Below are positions 1-6,120 of a stretch of 7,300 bases of DNA, in pieces. The stretch's first letter is position 1; each line of letters begins with the position of its first letter. The DNA lies in the NCBI GenBank assembly GCA_003243865.1, contig QHBQ01000168.1, forward strand, positions 1 through 7,300, read 5' to 3'. Under the pieces are notes generated by a model. The model was not told the DNA's origin and did no database searches. It saw only the letters and a program-made list of their open reading frames with translations. The stretch is from Candidatus Chloroheliales bacterium (GTDB taxonomy: Bacteria; Chloroflexota; Chloroflexia; QHBQ01). The position numbers were made by a program, and so were the translations under genes.

Positions 1-710
1 AGCGAATAGCCCAGCAGCAGCCCGACAATGCTCAGGTCGGGCGGGTTGCCCAGCCACTTCACCGCCGCCCCCTCACCGGCCCAGAAGCTGCCGAATGATA
101 CCAGCATCAGCCCCACCCCAAACTTGAGCGCATTCTCCGGCACCCGCGCCAGTGGTGCGCGCAGCAGCAGCCCAGCAATCATTACCAGCGCCGCCGCCGC
201 CCCCGCGCCAATGAAGGCCGGTAGCCAGGTAGAGTTATCCTTTGCGCCCGTGCCAAACGAAATGATGATGAAAGCGACCTCCAGACCCTCGAGCAGCACG
301 CTCTTGTAGCTCACCGCGAATCCCAGCTTATCAAAGCTGCCCGGCGCGGGCCTGGGCTCCTCCTCTAGCGTTGTTACCTCGCTGTTGTAAATAGCCGACT
401 CGTTGCGATAAGCTGTGACCCGGCTGTAGCGTAGGATCGCCTTGCGCAGCCACTTCATCCCAAACAGCATCAGCAACGCCCCGATGATGAAGCGAAGCGT
501 GTCAATCGGCACTAGTTGTATTAGCGACACGCCGAGCACACCGACAATTGCCACCAGGGTAGCGGTGGCGGCCAGCGCCCCCAGCAGGCTGCTGCGCCAG
601 CTTCGCGTCACCCCCACCGCCAGCACAATCGTGAAGGCCTCAACATACTCCACCGCCGAGGCGAAGAAGGCGGCAATCACCACCCCCCATTGTACCGCAG
701 TTAGTTCCAA
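1..710 (-). CDS. COG4280-type polytopic membrane protein, C-terminus cut by window edge
   Basis: The visible 236 residues are a multi-pass membrane protein without a cleavable signal peptide. Hydrophobic segments lie near residues 8-33, 43-66, 70-86, 130-152, 162-183 and 193-211, and a last one is entered at the left edge. Polar loops occur at about 95-128 and 154-160. The ExxE motif at 21-24 (EYVEAF) recurs at 141-144 (EGLEVAF), and a P-x3-L-(R/K)-F-x2-G pattern occurs at 68-77 and 191-200, so the two halves look duplicated. I recognise the pattern as the COG4280 predicted membrane protein family, which recalls FTR1-type permeases with their acidic ExxE motifs; the substrate is unknown. The start is TTG at 710, because AGGAG lies six bases upstream and no in-frame ATG lies near. 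The family is about 250 residues, so little is missing. It is probably the last or a late gene of the operon, 41 bases after the glycosidase. Confidence 0.75.
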   Translation of the reverse strand, partial: MELTAVQWGVVIAAFFASAVEYVEAFTIVLAVGVTRSWRSSLLGALAATATLVAIVGVLGVSLIQLVPIDTLRFIIGALLMLFGMKWLRKAILRYSRVTAYRNESAIYNSEVTTLEEEPRPAPGSFDKLGFAVSYKSVLLEGLEVAFIIISFGTGAKDNSTWLPAFIGAGAAAALVMIAGLLLRAPLARVPENALKFGVGLMLVSFGSFWAGEGAAVKWLGNPPDLSIVGLLLGYS

Positions 711-721
711 GTTAATCTCCT
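711..721 (-). promoter_or_regulatory. Ribosome binding site that fixes a TTG start
   Basis: On the minus strand AGGAG (721-717) precedes TTG at 710 with a six-base spacer. The nearest ATG downstream (690) is in another frame, so this site is the reason for calling a TTG start. Confidence 0.65.
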
Positions 722-751
722 CTCTATACAATTGCCGATGGCAGGTTATGG

Positions 752-2092
752 CTACACCTCGACCTTGAGTGTGGCGGGACGGTCGGTGATCTGGAAAATC
801 TCACCGTGTGGCACAATGGTGACATGACCGAACTCCTTGAGCAGCTCACGATAAGCTGCCGCAACAGGGCGGGGGCGGCGCTGCAGGTCGTAGAGGCCCA
901 CCGGGTCAACGTGGCCCAGCTTCTTGGTCAGCTCCACATCCCAGTCAATTTGGTCGGTCAGGCTATACCAGGTGAAGCCGAGTACCGGCGTGCCGTCGGC
1001 CCGCATCCGCAGCACGTTGACCCACTGCTTCCACAGCCAGGTCGGGGCGTAGTCGGGGTCGAAGGTGTTGGTCTCGGTGTGCATCACCGGCTTACGATAA
1101 CGATTATAATACTCTTTGGTTATTTCGTACCAGCCGAATACATCCTCGGCCTGGCACATCGAGCCGTCGGGTTTGAGGATCTTCTCGTTGCGGCCATAGT
1201 AGTCGTTGCCCATCACCTGGTAGCCAGGCGGCTCACCGGCCATGAACCAGTTATACTCCTCGCGGGTCATGCCGTGGTCCAACAGATACATACACACATC
1301 GGCATCGGGTGGGTGGGCGTAGAGCAGGTCGAGGGCAAGGAAGCGCAGTTTGTTCTTCAGGGTGATCTCCGCCGAAGGCTCGGCGCAGGCCTCATGGATG
1401 TACTCCGCGCTCTCGCTTTGCACGATGATGGCGTCAGGGCGGTGCTTGGCAATGCGTTGCGTCCCCATGATGCTGGCGGCCACCAGGTGCTTCATCGCGG
1501 TGACGAAGCCGCGGTCGCTCTTTAGTTGCTCGTTCCACAGCCCGTCCTTGGCGCTCACCCGCGCAGTGACGTAGATCTCGTTGATGGGGGTATAGTAGCG
1601 CACCCAGGGATAACGCTTCGCCACCGCCTCAGTATAGGCCGCGAAGTGCAGCGGCAGTTCGGGGTTCTGATAGTTGCCCAGCCAATCGGGCACCCCGAAG
1701 TGCATCAGGTCGAGGATGGGGGTGATGCCCAGCCGCTTGATCTCGGCCATCGCGTGGTCGGCAAAGTCCCAGTCGTACCGGCCCTCGCCACGATGTATCT
1801 TATAGTAAGGCAGCCCGTAACGCAAGACTTTCAGGCCCAGTTCCTTGACCAATCGCAGATCCTCGCGCCAGTGCTCGTAATGCCCACACTCCTCCAGTTC
1901 GTCGCGGCGCAGTTTGCCATGCTCGACGGTGGGGTAGGAACATTCGATGCCGGTGGCGAACATGAAGTTGCTGGAGTCGCCAGTGGGCAGGCCATGCCCC
2001 GAAGTGCCAGCCGCACCACCGTACTCGTCGCCGGGATAGACGCTGTTGGGGTATTTCTGCTTGATATAGTGGAGAAAGCTCTTGCCTGCCAT
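752..2092 (-). CDS. GH1-like family glycoside hydrolase (clan GH-A)
   Basis: A 446-residue predicted cytoplasmic glycosidase with no signal peptide and close to the usual length of GH1 enzymes (about 430-480). Seen in sequence: the early barrel strand with HYEHWREDL and LRYGLPYY (71-97), DLMHFGVPDWL (128-138), TPINE at 168-172 with E172 as the expected acid/base, GNDYYG at 295-300, HTETN at 338-342 with E340 as the expected nucleophile, and GFTWYSLTDQIDW at 372-384 close to the C-terminus. The order and spacing of these motifs are those of retaining clan GH-A enzymes. This subgroup is usually annotated as family 1 glycosylhydrolase, and the substrate (beta-glucoside or another glycoside) cannot be read from sequence. 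ATG 2092 has GGAGG (2103-2099) six bases upstream. The gene starts 13 bases after the GMC stop, so it is very likely cotranscribed and perhaps translationally coupled, with a hairpin just before its ribosome binding site. Confidence 0.88.
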   Translation of the reverse strand: MAGKSFLHYIKQKYPNSVYPGDEYGGAAGTSGHGLPTGDSSNFMFATGIECSYPTVEHGKLRRDELEECGHYEHWREDLRLVKELGLKVLRYGLPYYKIHRGEGRYDWDFADHAMAEIKRLGITPILDLMHFGVPDWLGNYQNPELPLHFAAYTEAVAKRYPWVRYYTPINEIYVTARVSAKDGLWNEQLKSDRGFVTAMKHLVAASIMGTQRIAKHRPDAIIVQSESAEYIHEACAEPSAEITLKNKLRFLALDLLYAHPPDADVCMYLLDHGMTREEYNWFMAGEPPGYQVMGNDYYGRNEKILKPDGSMCQAEDVFGWYEITKEYYNRYRKPVMHTETNTFDPDYAPTWLWKQWVNVLRMRADGTPVLGFTWYSLTDQIDWDVELTKKLGHVDPVGLYDLQRRPRPVAAAYRELLKEFGHVTIVPHGEIFQITDRPATLKVEV

Positions 2093-2105
2093 TGTTAGCC
2101 TCCGT

Positions 2106-2127
2106 TCACCCTCTTTCCAGAGGGCAA
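2106..2127 (-). promoter_or_regulatory. GNRA-capped RNA hairpin at GMC/glycosidase junction
   Basis: The transcript reads CCCTCTGGAAAGAGGG (2124-2109): a perfect six-base-pair stem closed by a GGAA tetraloop of the GNRA type. It can be extended outward by two G-U wobbles and one U-A pair to 2127/2106. It covers the GMC stop codon and ends three to six bases before the GGAGG of the glycosidase. No U tract follows, so it is not an intrinsic terminator. It may mark an RNA processing point or tune translation of the downstream gene; this is inference. Confidence 0.5.
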
Positions 2128-4364
2128 GGGTTTAATTGTCGCGCCCGCGCGATGAAGCGGTCGGCGATGCGCAGGGCGAGGGCCATAATCGTCAGCGCGG
2201 GGTTAGCGCTGAGGGCGCTGGGGAATATCGAGTTGTCGGCGATATATAGATTCGGTACATCGAAGCTGCGCCCCTCGCTGTCAACCACCGCTTCCGCTGC
2301 ATCGCTGCCCATTCGACAGGTGCCGATGATGTGTGCGCTGCGGGGGGAGGCCCAGACGTTCGTCGCGCCCGTGGCATCCCAGATTGCCCGCATCAGCCGC
2401 TCGGCGTGGGCAGTCATCCGCCGCTCGTTCTCGCCGTAGCTGAAGTGGATGCGCGGCTTGGGTAGGCCGCGCCCGTCAAGCTCGTCAGATAGTTCAAGAT
2501 AGTTGTAGCCATGAGGCAGGCACTCGCCCAGGATGTCAATACCGGCGGCGTGATTGTAGCCGCGCATATGCTCACGCAGCGCATCACCCCACTGCTGCTG
2601 TCCACGAGCGTACTGCGAGGCGTAAGTGACCGGCATGACCCCGATGCTCTGCAGCAGGTAGCCGCCCGCGAAGTCGGCGTCATGGGGCCGATGGGTATCC
2701 TCGGAGATGAGCGCGCCAGGGATACCCTTGTAAGGGCGCACATCATCAGCGAACTGACCCCAGACTTGCACGCCCATGTGGGCCATGAAGTTGCGCCCTA
2801 CCTGCCCGCTGGAGTTCGCCAATCCATTCCTCAGCAGCAGACGCGGTGTCTCGATTGCCCCGCCGCAGAGAAAGACGGCGCGGCAGCGTTGGCGCTGCTC
2901 CTTGCCGCCGCTGGTGTACATAACGCTAGAGATGCGCCCGCCGCGGTCAAGCTCGAAACCAGTGACGAAGCACTCGGCCCGCACCTCCGCGCCGAGGCTG
3001 AGGGCAAGCGGAATGAAGGTGACATCCATGCTCGCCTTTGCGCCGATGCTGCACCCGGCCTGGCAGAAGCCGCGATTGGTGCAAGCCGCCCGCCAGCCGA
3101 TGCCTGGCTGGTAGTAGCGGGCGGAGAGCGCCGCGTTGGCGGCGGGCGCGGTACGGATGCCGAGCCTGGCGCAGCCGCGCTGCATCAGTTCTGCCGCGCC
3201 ATTCAGCGGCAGCGGCGCAAGCGGGTAGGCGCGACGGCGGGACGGCCCCCAGGGATAGGGCGATGGGCCGGAGACGCCGAGGAACTGCTCAAGCTCGTCA
3301 TAGTAGGGTTCGAGGTCGGCATAGCTGAGCGGCCAGTCAGCACCAACGCCGCACTCGGTGTGCAGGCGAAAGTCGTCAGGCTGGGGGCGAGGGGTGTAAG
3401 CGGTATAGTGCAGGGTCGAGCCGCCCACGCCGGTGCCAGAGTTGTTCCTGCCAAAGGCGAGCGGGTTGGCCCCGGCGCTGAGGCGCTCATCGTTCCAGAA
3501 TAGCCCCCGCTGCGCCCGCTCGTCGGTGGCGAAGTCGAAGGGCTGCCAGTAGCGGCCAGCTTCCAGCGCGACCACGCGCATCCCGGCCGCGGCCAGCCAC
3601 GCCATAATCGGCGCACCGCCCGCGCCGGTGCCGATCACCACCGCGTCTACCTCGTCATCGGGGGCATAATGGCGCATGGGAGGCGGAATAGGCGCTTCGT
3701 ACTTGACGGATGGGAGCTTGGCGGCCTCGGCTAGCGCGTCAGCAAACCGCTGCTCCTCGATGGCATCCGGCTGCGGGCGTGGCTCCCAGGGTTCAAGCTG
3801 GTTCAGGCCAATCGCCTGCCACCCCTTCGCATCGGCCATGCCGACGTAGCCAATCTCCTCTGCCGCCAGTGGGTTGCTGTAGTAGCATTCGACCAGTTCG
3901 GCCAGCAGTTCCTCGAAGTAGCGCGGGGCCAGCAGGCTTGCCCAAGCCGCACCGAGCGGATCGCCACGCCGCACCGCGCTGAGCACCGCATCCTGTTGAG
4001 CTTCGCCAAGCGCGGCGAACGGGCTGCCAAACATCGCCACTGCGCTCTCATCCAGCCCATGCAAGCCCTGCCGCTGCGCCACATTGTCAGCAGGCAGCGC
4101 GTCGTAGCGCCAGCCGTCGCTCAAACCTTCGGCCAGCTGCTCATCCACGCTCTGGGCCAGGGCAATCGGCAGGTCGCGATCGAGCTGAGGAATGAGTCGG
4201 GCGCAGGCAGCTTTCAGGGTGGTGTACTCGGTGGTGGTGAAGAAGCGTGGGGTATAAGGCTCGTTCTCAAGCCGTGGCCCTAGCGCTGCCCGTGTCGGCA
4301 CCGTCATCAGGCTGGTGTCGAGTAGGGCGCGAACCGTGCCGCTGGGATACTTCGCCATGACCAT
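2106..4364 (-). CDS. Fused gluconate 2-dehydrogenase subunit 3-like / GMC FAD-dependent dehydrogenase
   Basis: A 752-residue protein. Residues about 38-195 (FFTTTEYTTLKAACARLIPQ onward, with SDGWRYDALP and YYSNPLAAEEIGY) match my memory of gluconate 2-dehydrogenase subunit 3, normally a separate small subunit. Residues about 232-740 are a GMC oxidoreductase: the FAD dinucleotide motif GTGAGG at 245-250, E268 for the ribose, NNSGTGVGGSTLHY at 307-320, GGAIETPRLLLRNGL at 501-515, then HIIGTCRMG at 678-686 and SANPAL at 719-724, placing the catalytic pair at H678 and N721. Cysteines 428, 434 and 438 form C-x5-C-x3-C, as in the Fe-S site of bacterial FAD glucose dehydrogenases. The expected role is oxidation of a sugar, sugar acid or polyol, passing electrons to an acceptor; no cytochrome c subunit is in the window. 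There is no twin-arginine or other signal. Start: ATG 4364 or ATG 4358 (MVMAKYPSG), behind GGGGAAGG. An in-frame ATG at 4499 would overlap the hydrolase and has less support. Confidence 0.85.
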   Translation of the reverse strand: MVMAKYPSGTVRALLDTSLMTVPTRAALGPRLENEPYTPRFFTTTEYTTLKAACARLIPQLDRDLPIALAQSVDEQLAEGLSDGWRYDALPADNVAQRQGLHGLDESAVAMFGSPFAALGEAQQDAVLSAVRRGDPLGAAWASLLAPRYFEELLAELVECYYSNPLAAEEIGYVGMADAKGWQAIGLNQLEPWEPRPQPDAIEEQRFADALAEAAKLPSVKYEAPIPPPMRHYAPDDEVDAVVIGTGAGGAPIMAWLAAAGMRVVALEAGRYWQPFDFATDERAQRGLFWNDERLSAGANPLAFGRNNSGTGVGGSTLHYTAYTPRPQPDDFRLHTECGVGADWPLSYADLEPYYDELEQFLGVSGPSPYPWGPSRRRAYPLAPLPLNGAAELMQRGCARLGIRTAPAANAALSARYYQPGIGWRAACTNRGFCQAGCSIGAKASMDVTFIPLALSLGAEVRAECFVTGFELDRGGRISSVMYTSGGKEQRQRCRAVFLCGGAIETPRLLLRNGLANSSGQVGRNFMAHMGVQVWGQFADDVRPYKGIPGALISEDTHRPHDADFAGGYLLQSIGVMPVTYASQYARGQQQWGDALREHMRGYNHAAGIDILGECLPHGYNYLELSDELDGRGLPKPRIHFSYGENERRMTAHAERLMRAIWDATGATNVWASPRSAHIIGTCRMGSDAAEAVVDSEGRSFDVPNLYIADNSIFPSALSANPALTIMALALRIADRFIARARQLNPCPLERG

Positions 4365-4384
4365 TACCTTCCCCTTGCTCCTAA

Positions 4385-4429
4385 TTAGAGCAAAGCTGAT
4401 AGAGTTACTATAAATTGCGCTACTTTCAT
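4385..4429 (-). CDS. Putative 14-codon leader or remnant ORF (MKVAQFIVTLSALL)
   Basis: A short ORF in the gap between hydrolase and GMC gene. It has the best ribosome binding site in the window: AAGGAGG at 4443-4437, seven bases before ATG 4429. Its ATG overlaps the TAA at 4431-4429, the stop that would end the hydrolase if its amber codon were sense, as TAATG. It ends at TAA 4387-4385, 20 bases before the GMC ATG 4364. The peptide is a lysine followed by a hydrophobic run, resembling the beginning of a signal peptide. It could be a coupling leader that delivers ribosomes to the GMC start, a small membrane peptide, or the remains of a longer gene. I recognise no family. Confidence 0.4.
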   Translation of the reverse strand: MKVAQFIVTLSALL

Positions 4430-4467
4430 TACGATACCTCCTTGCGTAGCAGATTTGCCACCGCCTA
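4429..4467 (-). pseudogene. Detached C-terminal tail of the alpha/beta hydrolase after an amber codon
   Basis: After TAG (4467-4465) the same frame continues for 11 codons, AVANLLRKEVS, to TAA at 4431-4429. Joined to the end of the hydrolase this gives PLEAP-[TAG]-AVANLLRKEVS. As I recall the family, the end is PLEAP followed by Glu/Asp and then a helix of the type VANLL. TAG is one base from GAG (Glu) and from CAG (Gln). The segment is therefore best read as the original C-terminal helix, now cut off or reached only by readthrough. Confidence 0.65.
4437..4443 (-). promoter_or_regulatory. Consensus Shine-Dalgarno site ahead of the mini-ORF
   Basis: AAGGAGG on the minus strand, seven bases before ATG 4429. 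It lies inside the codons of the ancestral hydrolase tail (Lys-Glu), which suggests that translation of the next reading frame was coupled to the end of the hydrolase before the amber codon arose. Confidence 0.6.
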
Positions 4468-5196
4468 TGGCGCTTCGAGGGGTAGAAGGTGGCCGACATC
4501 GGGGAGCGTGGTCAGGCGCGTAGCCTTGATCCACTGCACCACCTCGCGCTCGACTACATCGGTCGGTATTGCCCGATCTTTCGTGCCGGAGAGGGCGACG
4601 ACCGGCACATTTACCCCACTCATCTGGTCAGAAACATCTTCGCGGCTGCCATGTTCTAGCCAGGCATCCCATGCAGCCTTCGAGCTACGCAGGTTATCCT
4701 CAATGAACTGTTCGCGCAGCGGCGCGGGCAGGGGCTGGGCGGTTATCTTTCTGAGCGTCTCTGCGGTAGCAGCGGGTTTGCCGAAGCCGTCAAGCAGCCG
4801 CTGGCGCTCCCGATCGTCCATCGGTTCAGGGGTTGGCGGCGAGGGGGCAAGCAGGACGAGGCTGGTCAGCCCCCTGGGTTGGCGGGCGGCAAAGGCGAGA
4901 GCGAACTTGCCGCCCATCGAGTGGCCGACCACTACATAGTGCATAAGTTCCAGGGTGTCAACCAGCGCGACCACGTCGGCGACGTAGTCGCGCACGGAGT
5001 AGCCGGAGGGCGGCGCGGCGGAGTCGCCGAAGCCGCGTAGATCAGGGGCAATACAGCGGAACTCCTTAGCGAGCGGGGCGATTACCGCAGCCCAGGCACG
5101 AGATGAGCCGCCGAAGTAGTGGAGGAAGACAAGGGCGGGGTCGCCACTACCCTGCTGATAGATGTTGTAGGTGACGCCGTTTAGCTCGGTTTTCAT
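4465..5196 (-). CDS. Alpha/beta-fold hydrolase, C-terminally truncated by an amber codon
   Basis: A 243-residue cytoplasmic alpha/beta hydrolase. Seen: the oxyanion-hole strand FLHYFGGS (24-31), PDLRGFGDS (51-59), the nucleophile elbow GHSMGG (91-96) with S93, the acid in GTKDRAIP (204-211) with D207, and the base in PDVGH (232-236) with H236. The triad is complete. The family includes esterases, lactonases, cofactor-free haloperoxidases and dehalogenases; the substrate cannot be named, though a lactone or ester made by the neighbouring dehydrogenases is a fair guess. The protein stops at HLLPLEAP, right after the catalytic His loop, where relatives carry one more helix; that helix is still encoded in frame beyond TAG 4467-4465. 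Its ATG at 5196 directly follows the TAG of the SDR gene (5199-5197), so translation is probably coupled. The truncated form may be less stable even though the active site is intact. Confidence 0.87.
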   Translation of the reverse strand: MKTELNGVTYNIYQQGSGDPALVFLHYFGGSSRAWAAVIAPLAKEFRCIAPDLRGFGDSAAPPSGYSVRDYVADVVALVDTLELMHYVVVGHSMGGKFALAFAARQPRGLTSLVLLAPSPPTPEPMDDRERQRLLDGFGKPAATAETLRKITAQPLPAPLREQFIEDNLRSSKAAWDAWLEHGSREDVSDQMSGVNVPVVALSGTKDRAIPTDVVEREVVQWIKATRLTTLPDVGHLLPLEAP

Positions 5197-6069
5197 CTAG
5201 CCGCTCGACAGCTTGCCGCCAGTCACTTCCAAGAGAGTGCCGGTGATGTAGCTGGAGTCGCTGGATGCGAGGAAGACGTAGGCAGGGGCGAGTTCCTCCG
5301 GCTGGCCGGGGCGCTGCATCGCCACCTCGTGGCCGAAGTCCTTGACCTGGTCTCGAGGCATGGTGCCAGGGATATTCGGTGTCCAGATCGGGCCAGGTAC
5401 CACTGCATTCACCCGTATCTTGCGCTCGGCAAGGCTGAGGGCAAGCGCTTTGGTGAAGGCATGGATTGCACCTTTGCTGGCGCAGTAGTCTACCAGGATG
5501 GGGTTACCGACCAGTCCAACGATACTGCCGGTGTTGATAATGGCATCGCCCTCGGACAGATGCGGCAATGCCGCCTGGGCCATGTAGAAATAGCCGAAGA
5601 TGTTGGTTTCCAGAGTGCGGCGAAACTGCTCCTCGCTGACATCCTCGAACTTCTGCTGCGCCATCTGGTAGGCGGCGTTGTTGACCAGGATGTTAAGGTC
5701 GCCGTACTCCTTCACCACCTGCGCCACTGCATCGCGGCACTGCTGCGATTGGCGCACATCGCCCTTGATTACCAGGCAGTGCCCACCGCGCTCCTCCACC
5801 ATGCTGCGAGTGGTTTCCGCATCGCCGTCGTTCACGTTGTAGAAAATGGCGACATTGGCCCCTTCCATCGCAAATGCAATCGCCACCGCACGGCCAATAC
5901 CGGAATCTGCGCCGGTAATTAGCGCCACCTTGCCCTTTAGCTTGCCCGCTGGCCGGTAGTTGGACAGGTCGGTGATGGGCTGCGGGTTCATCTCCGACTG
6001 CTTCGCGGGATAGGGTAGCTTCTGCCCAGGTATTTCTTGGGCATCGGGGTACTGCTCTTCGTTTGCCAT
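5197..6069 (-). CDS. NAD(P)-dependent SDR family oxidoreductase (YghA/YhdF/GSP39 type)
   Basis: A 290-residue classical short-chain dehydrogenase. The N-terminal extension of about 45 residues, with PGQKLPYPAKQSEMNPQP (14-31), is typical of the YghA/YhdF/general stress protein 39 group. Core motifs: TGADSGIGR (52-60) for the cofactor, GDVR (103-106), NNAA (130-133), and the catalytic set N156, S182, Y195, K199 (YCASK). VPGPIWTPNIPG (224-235) is the usual post-catalytic loop, and the C-terminus with ITGTLLEVTGGKLSSG is complete. These proteins are cytoplasmic and reduce or oxidise a small carbonyl or alcohol substrate; some are annotated as glucose 1-dehydrogenase, and several are stress-induced. 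Start: ATG 6069 with AAGGAGG eight bases upstream. A TTG seven codons earlier (6090) would overlap that site and is less likely. It is probably the first gene of the operon, after a 106-base gap. Confidence 0.92.
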   Translation of the reverse strand: MANEEQYPDAQEIPGQKLPYPAKQSEMNPQPITDLSNYRPAGKLKGKVALITGADSGIGRAVAIAFAMEGANVAIFYNVNDGDAETTRSMVEERGGHCLVIKGDVRQSQQCRDAVAQVVKEYGDLNILVNNAAYQMAQQKFEDVSEEQFRRTLETNIFGYFYMAQAALPHLSEGDAIINTGSIVGLVGNPILVDYCASKGAIHAFTKALALSLAERKIRVNAVVPGPIWTPNIPGTMPRDQVKDFGHEVAMQRPGQPEELAPAYVFLASSDSSYITGTLLEVTGGKLSSG

Positions 6070-6077
6070 AGTGGTAA

Positions 6078-6084
6078 CCTCCTT
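6078..6084 (-). promoter_or_regulatory. Consensus Shine-Dalgarno site fixing the SDR start
   Basis: AAGGAGG on the minus strand, eight bases before ATG 6069. It decides for ATG 6069 over the in-frame TTG at 6090. It is identical to the site ahead of the mini-ORF at 4443-4437. Confidence 0.8.
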
Positions 6085-6120
6085 GCTCAAACGTTAACTT
6101 AGCCTATGGCGAACAGAGTC

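Noticed and set aside
806..2098. Two plus-strand open frames (806-1525 and 1526-2098) opposite the glycosidase
   Set aside because: Both are antisense to a gene with all its catalytic motifs, lack a convincing ribosome binding site, and show no recognisable domain.
2511..3503. Long open frame of 330 codons on the plus strand
   Set aside because: It lies opposite the well-supported GMC gene, reads as low-complexity Arg/Ala/Val-rich sequence without any motif, and is explained by codon bias of the GC-rich minus-strand gene.
4407..4412. TATAGT as a -10 box for a separate GMC promoter
   Set aside because: No acceptable -35 element lies 16-18 bases upstream, and the AT-rich patch is explained as well by the mini-ORF region.
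4365..4499. Longer GMC protein starting at ATG 4499
   Set aside because: The extra 45 residues overlap the end of the hydrolase and the mini-ORF, do not resemble the family, and ATG 4364/4358 has a nearby purine-rich site. The only oddity in this stretch is the YRNES peptide, reported separately.
6070..6090. TTG start seven codons upstream for the SDR
   Set aside because: It would place the AAGGAGG ribosome binding site inside the coding region; ATG 6069 has ideal spacing and the usual family N-terminus.
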